Positions 28,504 through 40,689 are shown, counted from the stretch's first letter. The stretch is DNA of 64,000 nucleotides from Mesoplasma tabanidae (GCF_002804025.1 NZ_CP024969.1:248001-312000); one strand, 5' to 3'. The notes: generated by a model not told the origin, from the sequence alone. Made by a program: numbers and translations.

Positions 28504-30402
28504 ATGACAAAAATTAGACCACAAGATAATTTCTATGATTCAGTAAACAAAGAATGAATAGATAATAACCAATTACCAGATGGATATGCATCATGAGGTA
28601 GTTTTGAAATGCTACAAAAAAAATCAACAGATGATATCAAAGCAATAATTAATGAACTTGTTAGTGCAAAGAACTTAGATAGAGAAAGTCAAATGATTGC
28701 TAACTTGAGATCAAACTATTTGAATAATCAAGCAAGAAATGAGCAGGGAATTGATCAAATTAAGCCAATCTTAATTAAAATAAAAGAATTAGCTAATAAA
28801 AGTCAATTAACAACTTTATTTATTGAATTATTTAAGGGTTGAGGAATTTCTTTATTCCATTCAAAAGGAGTTGATTCAGATTTTAAAGATAGTAATCTAA
28901 GGGCATTAATGATTGATTCTATGGGATTAGGAATGTCTGATAGAGATTTTTATGAAACAACTCACCCAAGACATGAAGAAATTAAGAATGCTTATAAAAA
29001 CTACATTGAAAATTTAGTTAAACTTTCAAAAGTAGAATTAAAGACTTCAGATATTTTTACTTTGATTTATAACTTTGAAGAAAAAATTTCAAAATCTATG
29101 TTTAAACAGGAAGAATTACGTGAACCAGAAAACATTTATAATGTTGTAACCATTCAAGATTTAAATACTATATGTCCAATTATTGACTGAACAGCATATC
29201 TAAATCAAACAGGATATGATAAGGCAAAAAAAATTATATTGATTGAACCTAAATATTTTGAAAAACTAAACGAAATGATTAATGAAATTAGTTTAGATGA
29301 TTTAAAAGATATTATGATATATAAATTAACTAGTTCTTATTCTAAAATGTTAACAATTGATTTGTATGAAAATGCATTTAAATATGGATCAGTATTTAGT
29401 GGTGTTAAGAAAATGAAACCTATCGAAGATAGAGTTGTTGAATTTGTTGATGGCACACTTGGAGAATTAATTTCAAAAGAATATGTAAAACGTCATTTTT
29501 CAGAAGATGCAAAAAAAGATGTTTTAAAAATGGTTAATGATTTATTAAAAGTTTATGAAAATAGAATTAATGCATTAGATTGAATGTCAGAAGAAACAAA
29601 AATTAAAGCGATTGAAAAATTAAAGTCTTTTACTATTAAAATTGGTTACCCAGATAAATGAGAAGATTTAAGTGATGTTCAAATTCTTAGTTATGAAGAA
29701 GGCGGAAGTTTATTTGATAGCATGCAAAGCTTAGCAAAACACTACATTAACAAAGAATTAAAAGAAATCAATTTACCAGTTGATAAAACAAAATGATATA
29801 TGAATGCTCAAACAGTTAATGCTTATTATAATCCAACGTCAAATGAAATTTGTTTCCCTGCAGGAATTTTGCAAAAACCATTTTATGATGTAAATCAATC
29901 ACATGCTGCAAACCTTGGTGGAATTGGTGCTGTTATTGGTCACGAAGTAAGTCATGGTTTTGATGATGAAGGAAGTAAATTTGATAAAGATGGAAACTTC
30001 AAAAATTGATGAACTGAAACAGACAATGAGCAATATAAGTTAAGAACTCAAAGAGTAGTTGATCAGTATAATGAATATCAAATTAATGGTTCTAATGTTA
30101 ATGGTAAATTAACACTTGGTGAAAATATTGGTGATTTAAGCGGAGTTGCTGCTGCTTTAGATATATGCAAAGCACAAAGTCCGGAAAACTTAAAAGATTT
30201 CTTTACAAACTATGCTTTAGTATGAAGAAGAAAAGCAACAGATGAGCAAAAAAACACAAGATTACTGGTTGATCCTCATTCGCCTGAAGAATTCAGATGT
30301 AATGGTGTATTGGTAAATATAAATGAATTCCACGAAGTTTATGAAACTAAACCTGGTGATGGTATGTATAAACCAAAAGAAGAAAGAACTAAAGTTTGAT
30401 AA
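28504..30402 (+). CDS. pepO: M13 family zinc metallopeptidase (PepO-like)
   Basis: A 632-aa neprilysin-family peptidase. The zinc site is [13 protein letters not shown] with His480, Glu481 and His484, and the third ligand Glu540 lies in GENIGDLSG with Asp544. [18 protein letters not shown], the substrate-binding stretch, is also intact, and the protein ends in VW as in the family (TGA for Trp). There is no signal peptide or membrane helix, so it is predicted cytosolic. Like PepO of lactic bacteria it probably degrades imported oligopeptides. It forms its own transcription unit with a GGAGAG site and a strong terminator. Confidence 0.94.
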
Positions 30403-30412
30403 TAAACTAATT

Positions 30413-30437
30413 AAACCATCTTAAAGATGGTTTTTTT
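30413..30437 (+). terminator. Terminator after pepO
   Basis: AAACCATCTT and AAGATGGTTT with a short A loop, then T residues. Confidence 0.85.
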
Positions 30438-30477
30438 CTTGTTTTAACTTATAATTTTATATAGAAGTAAGAGGTAT

Positions 30478-31809
30478 ATGATGCAAAAAGAAGTAAATAT
30501 TATAGGAGCAGGATTGGCAGGTTGTGAAGCTGCTTATCTATTAGCTAATAATGGAGTGAAAGTCAATTTATTTGAAGTCAAATCTTTAATAAAAAATGAT
30601 ATTCAAAAAACTAATGACCTTGCAGAACTTGTTTGCTCAAATACTTTAAGAAGTAAATCTAAAAAAAATGCAGCTGGAATTTTAAAAAATGAAATGAGAT
30701 TGTTAAACTCATTAGTTTTACAGGCAGCACTAGAAAATGAAATTCCCGGTGATGACGCTTTAAGTGTTGATCGATTTGGTTTTAGTAAATATATTACTGA
30801 GAAAATTAAAAATCATGAAAATATAACCTTAATTGAACAAGAAGTTTTTGAAATTGACTACACAAAAGTAACCATTATAGCTTCAGGGCCCTTAACAACA
30901 GAAAAATTAGGTAAAAATATTGAATTAATGACAGGAAATGAAAAATTATTCTTCTTAGATGCTTCTGCTCCTATCATCACAAAAGATAGTATTGATTTTA
31001 ATAAGGTATATTGAGCAAGCAGACATAATGAAGGTAAAGATGGCCAATATATTTGTATACCACTTAATGAAGAACAATTTAACGCATTTGTAGATGAGTT
31101 AAAAAATGCTGAGACAGTTAAATTAAAATCTTTTGAAAAAGAAATCTATTTTAAAGGATGTCAACCAATTGAGCAAATAGCTAAGGCTAGTAAAAAAGTT
31201 TTATTAAATGGTCCTTTATCACCAAATAATTTAGCTGATCAAAACGGTGAAACTCCGTTTGCGGTTATACAGCTACGTCAAGATGACGCAATTGATTCAC
31301 TTTATAATTTTGTTGGTTTTCAAACAAATATTAAATGACCTGAGCAAAAAAGAATATTACAAACATTACCAGGTCTTGAAAATTTAAATATTATTAGATA
31401 TGGAGTTATGCATAAAAACTATTACATCAACTCACCCAAATTGCTTAATAGAGCATTGCAAGTTAAAAGAAATAAAAACATTTTTTTTGCTGGGCAAATA
31501 ACCGGTGTTGAAGGTTATATTGAATCTGCAAGTAGTGGAATTTTAACAGCAATAAATGTTTTAGCATATTTAAATAATATGAAAATAGAACAGCCATCAA
31601 GAAGATCAATGTTGGGTGCTTTAAACTTTTATATAACAAATCCAAAACATGAAAAATTAAAACCGATGAAGTGTAACTTAGGAATTTTAGATCAGCTAAA
31701 TAAAACTGCTAAATCAGAATTTTATTCATTTGATGAATCTGAAAAAGAAATAAGAAAATTTGTTAAAGCAATAAGCAGTTTTGTAAAAATAGGTGAAGGC
31801 AATGAATAG
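30478..31809 (+). CDS. trmFO: Methylenetetrahydrofolate-tRNA-(uracil-5-)-methyltransferase
   Basis: TrmFO uses methylene-tetrahydrofolate and FAD to form ribothymidine at position 54 of tRNA. The 443-aa protein has the FAD-binding [29 protein letters not shown] with the conserved Cys, [13 protein letters not shown] and the C-terminal [19 protein letters not shown]. It could start at 30478 or at the next ATG (30481), with GAGG upstream. It overlaps ung by 8 bases. With the folate cyclo-ligase and metK also nearby, one-carbon and tRNA modification functions are well represented in this window. Confidence 0.95.
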
Positions 31810-32452
31810 TAAATGAAATAATTTGTTAGCAAATAATAATCTTTTTAAAAGAATTCTTGAAACAATGAATAGTGCTTATGAAACTAAAGAAATTATTTAT
31901 CCATCAAGAAAAGATTGTTTAAGGTTATTTGATTTAATATCTCCAGAAGAAATTAAAGTTGTTATTATTGGTCAAGATCCATATCATAATCCTAAACAGG
32001 CAAATGGAATTGCATTTAGTGCAAGTAATGAAATCAAAACTCCTAAAAGTTTAATTAATATTTTTAAAGAGTTAGATAATGATTTGAATGTTAAACATTA
32101 TCAAAATAATGATTTAAGTGGATGAGTTAAACAAGGTGTTTTATTAATAAATACTTGTTGAACAGTTATTGAAAATAATCCCGGAAGTCATGCTAAATTA
32201 GGTTGACAAGAAATAGTTAGTGATATTTTAAGCAATTTAAATAAAAGCAATCCAAATTTGGTTTATTGTCTATGAGGTAACTATGCAAAAAAAGTTTATG
32301 AAAATTTAGAGTTTAAAACAAATAATGTAATTAGCTCTTCTCATCCATCACCTTTTAGTTATTTGAAAGGGTTTAAAAACACAAAGCCTTTTTCAAAAAT
32401 AAACGCAATTTTACTTAATAATAATTTAGAACCAATTGATTGGTCTAAATAA
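31802..32452 (+). CDS. ung: Uracil-DNA glycosylase
   Basis: Ung removes uracil from DNA and starts base excision repair. The 216-aa family 1 enzyme has the water-activating loop [15 protein letters not shown] with Asp59, the [12 protein letters not shown] segment and the intercalation loop SSHPSPFS with His181. It is slightly shorter than most Ung proteins. The start codon lies in the end of trmFO (8-base overlap), so the two are translated from one mRNA. AT-rich mollicute genomes often keep Ung, and this copy has all key residues. Its last Trp is a rare TGG codon. Confidence 0.95.
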
Positions 32453-32479
32453 GGTAAAATAATAAATAAGGAGTTACAT

Positions 32480-33460
32480 ATGAAAAAAATAAATGAATTA
32501 AATAACACAGTGTCATCAGCTGATCTAGTTGTTAGACTTGAAAAAGTTATTGTTTCAACAGCAACTAATGGTTCATCATATTTAATTTTAAATTTATCAG
32601 ATAAAACTGGTAGAGTAGAAGCTAGAAAATGAACTGTAACAGATGATGATAAACAATTATTGCAACCAAATGCTTTTGTTTTATTTAAGAATGCTGCTAT
32701 AAACGAATTTAGAGGTGTATTACAGCTTAAAGTAAATGATTATAGTATTCTTAGCGAAACTGACTTAAACAACTATGGATTAGAGGCAAAAGACTTTTTT
32801 ATTGAAGCACCAATAAACATTGAAAAGAATTATGCAGAATTAATGACTATTCTTGAAGGGTTAACAAATCAAACTTATCGTGAATTAACAGTTGGTTTAA
32901 TTAAAAAATATGAAAAAGAATTTTGAACTTATCCAGCAGCAATGTCAATTCATCATAATGTTAAAGGTGGATTATTTTGACATAGTTTTACACTAGTTAA
33001 AAATGCTTTAGCTTTAAAACCAAGTTATGCTTATGCTTCAATCGATTGAGAATTATTAATTTGTGGTGCTATCCTACATGATATTGGTAAAGTAATTGAA
33101 ATTATTGATCCAACTGGAACTGATTATAGTTTACAAGGAAAAGTCATTGGACATATTAGTATTGGTAATACAGAACTTAACAAAATAGCAGAAGAACTAA
33201 ACTTATATAAAGATGATCAAGGAAATATTAATGAGTCGTTAACTTTATTACAACATATGATTATTGCAAGTCATGGTAAAAAAGAATATGGTTCACCAAC
33301 TGAACCTGTTATCATTGAAGCTATTATGCTATCAATGTTTGATGATCTAGATGCAAAAGTATTTAAGATAAATGATGAATTAAACAAAGTTGAACACAAA
33401 ACATGAACACCAAGAATAATTAGCGTTGATGGGAAAATGTTTTATAAACATAAAAAGTAA
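32480..33460 (+). CDS. yhaM: 3'-5' exoribonuclease, YhaM type
   Basis: A 326-aa nuclease with an N-terminal OB fold (residues about 15-90, DLVVRLEKVIVSTATNG through LQLKVNDYSI) and a C-terminal HD domain. HD ligands are visible in SIHHNVKGGLFWHS, GAILHDIGKVIE, GHISIGN and DDLDAKV. YhaM of Bacillus removes nucleotides from RNA and DNA 3' ends and processes cellular RNAs. It starts after AAGGAG and is closed by a terminator. All metal-binding positions are intact. Confidence 0.93.
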
Positions 33461-33463
33461 TGT

Positions 33464-33488
33464 AATGTAACTTAGGTTACATTTTTTT
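33464..33488 (+). terminator. Terminator after yhaM
   Basis: AATGTAAC and GTTACATT stem, loop TTAG, then T residues. Confidence 0.85.
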
Positions 33489-33503
33489 GTAAAAAAATGT
33501 ATT

Positions 33504-33531
33504 AAAAAAGATGACTTTAAGGCCATCTTTT
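33504..33531 (-). terminator. Terminator of the hinT operon
   Basis: On the minus strand AAAAGATG and CATCTTTT pair around GCCTTAAAGT, with a short T tail. The stop codon of hinT overlaps the upstream arm. Confidence 0.7.
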
Positions 33532-33937
33532 ATTTTGCTATTTCATTAAATACATCTTCTAAAGTTGCATATTTAAGATTAACGTTCTTATCATGCAAAA
33601 AACCTTCATCCTCTTTAAACTTTGGCAGGATGTGTTCATGATAATGAAATACGACTTGTTTAGCTATTGCTTCTTGATTAGATACATAGTTAAAGCCTTT
33701 AACTCCATCTAACTTTTCTTCAAGTAATTCAGCAACAACTTTTTTTGCTTTACTTACTTCAGATAAATATAAATCAGGAGTCTTAGTTAAATTTTCAGCA
33801 TGTATTTTTGGAATTACTAGTGCATGTCCATCAGTTACAGGATTAATATCTAAGAATGCATAAACATATTCATTCTCATAGATTTTGTATGAAGGAATTT
33901 CTTGCTTTATTATTTTACAAAATAAACAATCTTTCAT
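33530..33937 (-). CDS. hinT: HIT family nucleotide-binding hydrolase
   Basis: A 135-aa histidine-triad protein. It starts CLFCKIIKQEIPSYKIYE, contains LDINPVTDGHALVIPK and ends with the triad VVFHYHEHILPKF, where the middle residues are Tyr and Glu instead of the usual hydrophobic residues. Hint proteins hydrolyse AMP-phosphoramidates. The ATG overlaps the stop of the upstream lipoprotein gene by one base. In Mycoplasma hominis and other mollicutes HIT genes follow two lipoprotein genes (P60 and P80) and the proteins are reported to interact (hitABL operon). This gene order is the same. Confidence 0.93.
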   Translation of the reverse strand: MKDCLFCKIIKQEIPSYKIYENEYVYAFLDINPVTDGHALVIPKIHAENLTKTPDLYLSEVSKAKKVVAELLEEKLDGVKGFNYVSNQEAIAKQVVFHYHEHILPKFKEDEGFLHDKNVNLKYATLEDVFNEIAK

Positions 33938-36000
33938 TAGTCTGAACTATTTCCATCTTCATCTTTAATATACTTAGCAATTTCATCATATAAACCTTGG
34001 AATAGAACATTGTCACCATCCATTATGTATTTAGTATATAATTCTTCTTTAGCTTCTGTAGTGTAATCAGTATCTCCGGCAACTAAACCATTTTCAAGTT
34101 CTTTAATTAGTAATTGTTTATTAGCTGCAGTTAAGTTTTTAATATCTGAACTTGATTGAACTGAATTTCTTCAGCTTTCGCTTAAATCATAAACACTTTT
34201 TGGATCAGCATTTCTTGCTCATAAAACAGAATATAAAATTTTATCAGTTTCTTGAACTTTGTCTTGCTCAGTTGCATCAAAACCATTTGTAAAAGTTGTA
34301 TTTTTTTTGTTTATTGTTTCATGGATTCCCAGCATTGTATCAACATTATTATTAACATCAACTTTAATAGTCTTTAAATTTCCTAAAGTGAATGAACCAG
34401 TTTTAGCAGTAGCCTTAATATAAGGATTTCCACTTTTGTCTTTAATAACGTCAATACCTTTAGTAAATGATAATTCTTTCACATCATCAACATAAGGACT
34501 ATATTTATCACCAAGCGGTACTCAAGTATCACTTGGAATAGAAATTGTTGCTGTTCCATTAACAGGATTTAAAGTAACATTTGAATTATCATAAATATCA
34601 TTTAAATATATAGGTAAAACTAAAACTATTTCGTTTTCACCTTTATCACCAACTGCAAAACCTTGATCTTTTGGACCAGTTAATAGAGTTGGTCTATCAA
34701 TTGATTTAGCTGCTGTTTGAGCATCAGTTGAAATACTTAAAGAACCACTAATTGCTTCAACACCAGTATCATTATTTTTAACAATACCATTATAACCAAT
34801 TAATCCCAATGAGAAAGGATCAGTCCCTAGTTTTGTTTCATTTTCTAATTTAGGATTTTCTTCTGTTCCTTCTTTAAGACTAAAATTATCCTTTAAAGCT
34901 TTAATACTATTAGAATCTAAAATTACATTTCCACTTCCAGTTGAATCACCTAAAACTTTTTTATAAGATTTAACCCATTGTGTAGCATCTGATGAAACCT
35001 TTGATTTAAAAGACCAAATTAATTTAACATTTGAACTCTTAGTTTCAGAAGTCAAAGAATTTTGAACAGACGAAACTAATTTATTTGACGTATTCAGTCT
35101 AACAAAAGACCTTGTATAGTTAGTGTTTGTTAAATTTGTTGAATATAAATTACTATCTAAATAAGCTAAACTAATTAGTTGAGTGTAAAGATCTGGAATT
35201 ATTTTAGCATTTATATAGCTTTGGAAACGATATTTCATAATTTCCTTACCACTAAATCCATCGTCAATTTCAGATTTCTTAACTAAAAAATTACCTTTTA
35301 CATCAGCTATTGAAGTGTCTTTGTTTAAAACTTTTTTTGTAGTTGGAAGGTTATCTATTTTTTCATTATTAGGTGACCCAACAATAAAGAAGTTGTCTTT
35401 TCCATTTAAAGTTTCAATGCTTGGTATATTTCATTCAAATTCACCAAACTCACCTAAAACTTGTCATCTAGTAGGTTTAGCATCATCATCTTGCTTATAG
35501 TAAATAGAATATGTTATCTTAGCATCATCTGAAAATAAATTAAAAGGATTTAAAGAATGATTATTTCGATATTTTTTATCATCAACTAAACCTTTTCTAT
35601 CACTTATTATGTTAGCTGTGTATTCACTAAAGAATTTATTAGTGGCTAAGTCATTTAATAAATTAGAAGTAATATTTTCAGTAGTATCTTTTTCTTTTAA
35701 ATTTAAAGTAGACGCAAGTGTTGAACTTGTTGCTCTATATTCTTCTTCTGCAATTTTTTTATCTAATATTTTTAAAACATCAGCAATTATTTCAGTATCA
35801 CTAATTTTCAAAAACTTTTCTGCTTGTGAAACACTTATAAAACCGCTATCTTTCATTTTTATAATAAAAGTTTTATATATTTCTTTGTTACTAAAATTTA
35901 ATTTTGAAAATCTTTTAACTGAAGTTGTACATGAAATAACAACTGATGAAGTTGTAGCAGTTAAACCAATTGCTGCTAATATAGCTAATAATTTTTTCAT
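33937..36000 (-). CDS. Lipoprotein adjacent to hinT (P60/P80-like)
   Basis: A 687-aa predicted lipoprotein. The signal peptide MKKLLAILAAIGLTATTSS ends in VVISC, a mollicute lipobox with Cys near residue 24. The rest is soluble, with Ser, Asn and Lys-rich stretches and no catalytic motif that I recognise, so it should face outward. Its ribosome site (GGAGGAG) lies in the end of the gene before it, and one base is shared at each border (TAATG), so all three genes are coupled. By position it corresponds to the second lipoprotein (P80-like) of the mollicute HIT operon; similarity to that family is inferred from context. Confidence 0.8.
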
Positions 36001-38870
36001 TATTTAACTCCTCCTTCATGTTTATTTAAAACATTAATAATTATTTCATTGTTAAAATATTTGTCTGATATTTTATAAGTATATTTGTTAGAATTTGATA
36101 ATTGTGTTTTTCATTTAGTGTTTTCTTGAATAGCAGAATAACTTATTTCTAAACCATTTTTAGGAATAAACTTTCTTGAAATTTCAGTTTTTAAATCTTT
36201 ATATTGTTTATTATAGTTAACTTCAACTGTTTCATTTCAAGTATTGTTACCTAAAGTAAAACTTGTAACTGGAGCACCAACAACTGTTTCTTGTTGATCT
36301 TTAATAACATTAATTAATTCATAAACTGCTTTTTCATCTACACCTTCACCAGTTGTTTCAAAAAACATACCAAATAATTGATCATATTTACCATTTGTTT
36401 TTAAAACTTGATCTAAGTATATTCATAATCATTGACTTAATAATCCAAAGTTTTCAGAAGTTGAAGTGGTTGCCTTAGCATCAGCTATAATATCAAAATT
36501 ATAAAATAAATTTAATTTATCATCATCACTTGATAAGAAACCCTTAGCTACTGTATTGTTAACTAAAAATCTTTCATAGTCATTTGTAATAGAATAGTTA
36601 ATTACTTTACTATAATCATTTCCAAAATCAGTACCCATGTTATTAATTATTTTTTGCTTATCAAGATCATTATTTATTCCAGGCTCAACTTTACTAGTAG
36701 AACCACCAGTTTCATCAGCACTAATTTTTGATTCTGGTTGAACTGGAGATTCGCTTGAATTTAACTTAGGATTTAGTAAATAAGGAATTAACTCTTTTTT
36801 TGTATTTGAAAGAAGGTCATAAGCTATTGATTGTTGTTTATCCTGATCAATTTTATTACTTTCATTTGTAGTTGTATCATTTTGATTTAAAAGGCTATAT
36901 CCATCAATTTTCATAAAATGTAAACCGTCTGTGTCTATAAATGCAATGATACCTTCTTTAGCATTTAATACTTTATAAGGTTTAACTTCAGTTGCTGCTT
37001 CTCTAGAATTTGAACTGTCTGTAGCATGTCTTCCTAAGTCATTTACAAGATTAAACAACAGGTTCATTCCTTCTTTAGCATCACCATTAAGTTTTTCTGT
37101 TTTTTTATAAAAACTATCTCAATCACCAATAATATTTGTATTTTCTGGCTTTCAAGTTGTTTCATTTGAAATTTCATCTTCTTTAGGATCAGAAGTTAAG
37201 AAATCATAAACAGAATATTTAGCTAAATTTGAATAAGTTCCTGAAGTAGTGTCATAATCTAAAGTTAGTAACTTATCATTATTTTTAGCTGTTAAGAAAG
37301 AAATAATTCCTGTGTCAGTTTGATTTTGACCTAATTTTCATAAGTTATTCTTATTTGCTCCTCTATAAAAAGTTTCAAAATCTGTTAATCCAGTTGCTGA
37401 ACTAGTTGATTCAGTTTCATTCTTAAATTGACCACCTGAAGTTTCATTATTTAAAACATAGGCATTATAAAACTGATAAAATCCTTCAAAATATTTAATA
37501 AATTCATCAGTTATATTTCCTTGATTAACAAATTGAGCAGGACTAATTTCTTTATTAATATCTGGAGTTGCTGAGCTATTTATTTTTGAAAAATCTAAAA
37601 CAATCTCAGAAGTAGCAACTGGTTTTTTTGTTTCAAAATAATTATCAATTAAGAATTTTTGTGAATTTGAAAGAATATTTATTTTTTGGTTATCTTTAGT
37701 TGAATTTAATGTAGGTGCCACAGAAACGATTTGTGTTTTATTAAGTGTTCTAGAAGATATACCATTGTAGTTATAAAAATTTTTAAAAATAGCTTCATTT
37801 TTTCCTTCATCTAACTTTATACTTGAAACATCACTAAATTTAAAAATGCTGTTGTTATTATTTGCTATTTCAGAAATAGTACCGTTATTAAAAGATGGAT
37901 TAGCAGCAAAAACATTACTAATACCTGATAAGAAAGTATTTCAAGTTAAAGAATCTAAAAATTTATCATTAATATTTTCAATAAACTGAATTTTAAAAGT
38001 TTCATTTGAAGATTCTGGGTTCTCATTTTCATCAGATATAGTTTTTCTGTTGTCTTTAAAAGCATTTTTACCACCTAAAACATTTATTAAGTTAATAATA
38101 GAAATTTTTTGTTCATCAGTTGTGGCTTGCTCTGTAACTTTTTGATTTAATGTTTTACTATCAATTTGAACTTGAGCATTTTGTGCTAAAAATACTGAAA
38201 GTAATCTTGAAATTTCTGTTTGGTTTACTTTAATTGAAGAATATCCTTTAAATCAAGTTGATTCGGTTGCTCCAAATCCTAATGCTTTAGAAAGATTAGC
38301 ATATGCAGAGTTAGTTGAATCAGTTAAAATATAATTTGAAATTCAGGCTTTTTCTAAAGCAGTCTGATCTCCAGTTACTCAAGGGTATTGCCCTTTTAAA
38401 TATTTAACTCAAGCTTTAGTTCCTTGTTTTTTATTATCAAGATATTCTTTTCTTGCGCTTTCCATTTGAATAGTTGCACGACCATATATAGTATTAGCTG
38501 CTTTTGATTCTTTACCATATTGTGTTTTTAAACTTTCGGCAAATTCTTTTCCTTCTTCGTTCATATAAGGATTGTTTTCAGAACTTATATTTTTGAAAAT
38601 ATTATCTTCTTTACTTGCTTCTTCATAAATAGCAACAGCAAAAATGTTATAAAATTCAACTAAAGTCTTTTGAGGATCTTTACCTAAACGTCCATAAGTG
38701 TCATTGTATCAATTTAATAAATCTTCAGTAGTAATTTTAAAATCACCATCATCATTAATAAATATATTTCCATATTTATCATCATCCTTATCATTTGAAC
38801 ATGAAATTAAAACACTTGTTGCACTAGCTGTTAAAGTAAAAGCACCAATTAGTGATAGTAGTTTTTTCAT
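36000..38870 (-). CDS. Large lipoprotein, first gene of the hinT operon
   Basis: A 956-aa predicted lipoprotein starting MKKLLSLIGAFTLTASA, lipobox VLISC, then an acidic stretch NDKDDDKYG. The start at 38870 follows GGAGGAAAAC. The N-terminal part is helical (for example ESARKEYLDNKKQGTKAW); the rest is mixed with long Ser/Thr/Glu-rich linkers. I see no catalytic motif. It leads a three-gene unit with another lipoprotein and hinT and is divergent from sufS. It may correspond to the P60- or P80-like partner of HIT in other mollicutes. Frame continuity depends on reading several TGA as Trp. Confidence 0.8.
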
Positions 38871-38989
38871 TTTGTTTTCCTCCTGTGAAAATTCGTTTCT
38901 GTTAACACTTATTTTTAAATAATTATAAGCATTGATAATATTATAACTCAAAACCCTATAAAAATATCAAAATTTTGGTTGTAAAATAG

Positions 38990-38995
38990 TATAAT
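38990..38995 (+). promoter_or_regulatory. -10 box of sufS
   Basis: TATAAT 27 bases before sufS. The region 38871-39022 is a divergent promoter region; minus-strand TATAAT boxes for the lipoprotein operon also occur at about 38926-38931 and 38941-38946. Confidence 0.5.
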
Positions 38996-39022
38996 ATCAA
39001 AGATAGAAAAGTAGGTTTGTGA

Positions 39023-40249
39023 ATGAAAGAGATTAAAAAACATTTTCCATTTTATGATAATGAAAGTGATCTAATTTACTTTGATAGTTCAGCAACTAGT
39101 CTTAAAATAAAAGAAGTTATTGATGCTGAAATAAAGTATTTAAACGAAAATGGTACAAATCCACATGCTGTTGATTATAAAAAAGGTTTTGAAGCACTTG
39201 AAATAATTAATCAAGCAAGAAGTTTAACAAAAGAATTTATTAATGCTAAAAAAGCAGAAGAAATTATTTTTACAAGTGGCACAACTCATTCAATAAATTT
39301 ATTAGCTAATGGACTTAAAAAAATAATTAATAAAGATGATGAAATTTTAGTGACTGAACTTGAACATTCAGCTAACTTATTACCTTGAATATCTTTAGCA
39401 AATTCAGTTGGTGCAAAAGTTAAAAAAATTGAATTAAACAAAGATTTTACAATTAATATTGAATCACTTAAAAATCAGTTGAATAAAAAAACGAAATTAG
39501 TTACCTTCGCTAGTATTTCTAATACTGTTGGTGCTAAGAATAATATAAAGCTAATTACTAAAGTAATTAAAGAATTCAATAATAACATTATAGTACATAT
39601 AGATGCTGCACAATCAATTGGACATATGAAATCTGATGTCACAGATTGAAACATTGATTTTATGTCATGATCTGCTCACAAAATGTATGGACCTTTTGGC
39701 GTTGGTTTTTTATATGGAAAATATCATTTATTAAATGATCTAGAACCACTATTTTATGGTGGAGGTATGAGTTTAAAAATTGAAGAAGATTTAGTAAAAT
39801 ATACACTAGCAACATTGCCTGAAAAGTTAGAAGGCGGGACACCAAATATAAGCGCCATAGCTGGGGTTATTGAATCAATAAAATTTATTAATTCAATTGG
39901 TTTAAATGAAATTGAAAACTACGAAGTTAATCTAAAAAAATACTTTAATAAAAAAGTTAAAGAAAATAATCTAGAAAATCATATTACTTTTTATAATTTG
40001 GATGTTGAATCATCAATAATATTATTTAATGTAAAGGGTGTAAATCCACAAGACATTACAAATTTTTTAGATCATAAATACAATATTTTAGTTCGTGGAG
40101 GAGCTAACTGTGCTAGAAGAATTGAAGGTGTAATTAAAACTAAAATAGCTATAAGAGCTAGTTTTGGAATTAACAATGATAAAGCAGAGATTGACAAATT
40201 TATTGAAGCTTTAAAAAACACAAATAGTTTTTTAGATGTACTGTTTTAA
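39023..40249 (+). CDS. sufS: Cysteine desulfurase SufS
   Basis: SufS takes sulfur from cysteine with pyridoxal phosphate and passes it to SufU. The 408-aa class V aminotransferase-like protein has YFDSSATS, FTSGTTHSINLLA, TELEHSANLLPW, HIDAAQSIGH, the PLP lysine in SWSAHKMYGPFGVGFLYG, and the active Cys in VRGGANCARR. It is followed after 11 bases by sufU. The pair supplies sulfur for Fe-S clusters or tRNA thiolation. The usual scaffold genes sufB, sufC and sufD are not adjacent. Confidence 0.95.
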
Positions 40250-40260
40250 AGGAGAAAAAA

Positions 40261-40689
40261 ATGATAGATATTAATGATGATATTTTATTAAGAAAAATTT
40301 TAATGCAACATTTTATAGAACCTCAAAATAAGGGTTTAAAAAACATAAAAAATGCAATAATTAAAGATGCAAAATCTCAAACTTGTGCTGATGAAATGCA
40401 AATTGAAATTTTAATTCAAAATGATATTTTTAAAGAAATTAATTTTGAGGGAACAGCTTGTGCTGTTGCAACATCAAGTGCTGATATTTTCTTTAGTTTG
40501 ATAAAAGAAAAGTCAAAAGGTGATGTAAAAGAAATTATAAATCAATATAAAAATTTCTTAAACACAGGAGATGTCAATAAAATAAATTTACTAAAAAATT
40601 TGGTGGTTTTTAAAAATATAAATAAACAAAAAAATCGTATATTATGTGCCAATTTAGCAATTGATGCAATAAATGAGATTATAGGTTAA
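40261..40689 (+). CDS. sufU: SufU sulfur acceptor
   Basis: A 142-aa IscU/SufU-like protein. The three zinc cysteines are recognisable: QTCADEMQ near residue 42 with Asp two residues later, EGTACAVATSSAD near 65, and RILCANLAIDAI near 128. Most SufU proteins have NPTCGD and GxGCxISxAS; here both boxes have changed, so the protein is divergent. It receives sulfur from SufS encoded just upstream. A GGAGAAAA site precedes the ATG. Confidence 0.88.
   Translation: MIDINDDILLRKILMQHFIEPQNKGLKNIKNAIIKDAKSQTCADEMQIEILIQNDIFKEINFEGTACAVATSSADIFFSLIKEKSKGDVKEIINQYKNFLNTGDVNKINLLKNLVVFKNINKQKNRILCANLAIDAINEIIG

Noticed and set aside
35609-36007. Open frame of 132 codons on the plus strand
   Set aside because: It is antisense to the start of a lipoprotein gene, has no ribosome site and shows no family motif; a by-product of codon use on the other strand.
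39006-39022. AAAGTAGGTTT before sufS, resembling the MerR box
   Set aside because: It lies downstream of the -10 box and next to the start codon, with no -35 or -10 spacing around it, and is best explained as leader sequence.
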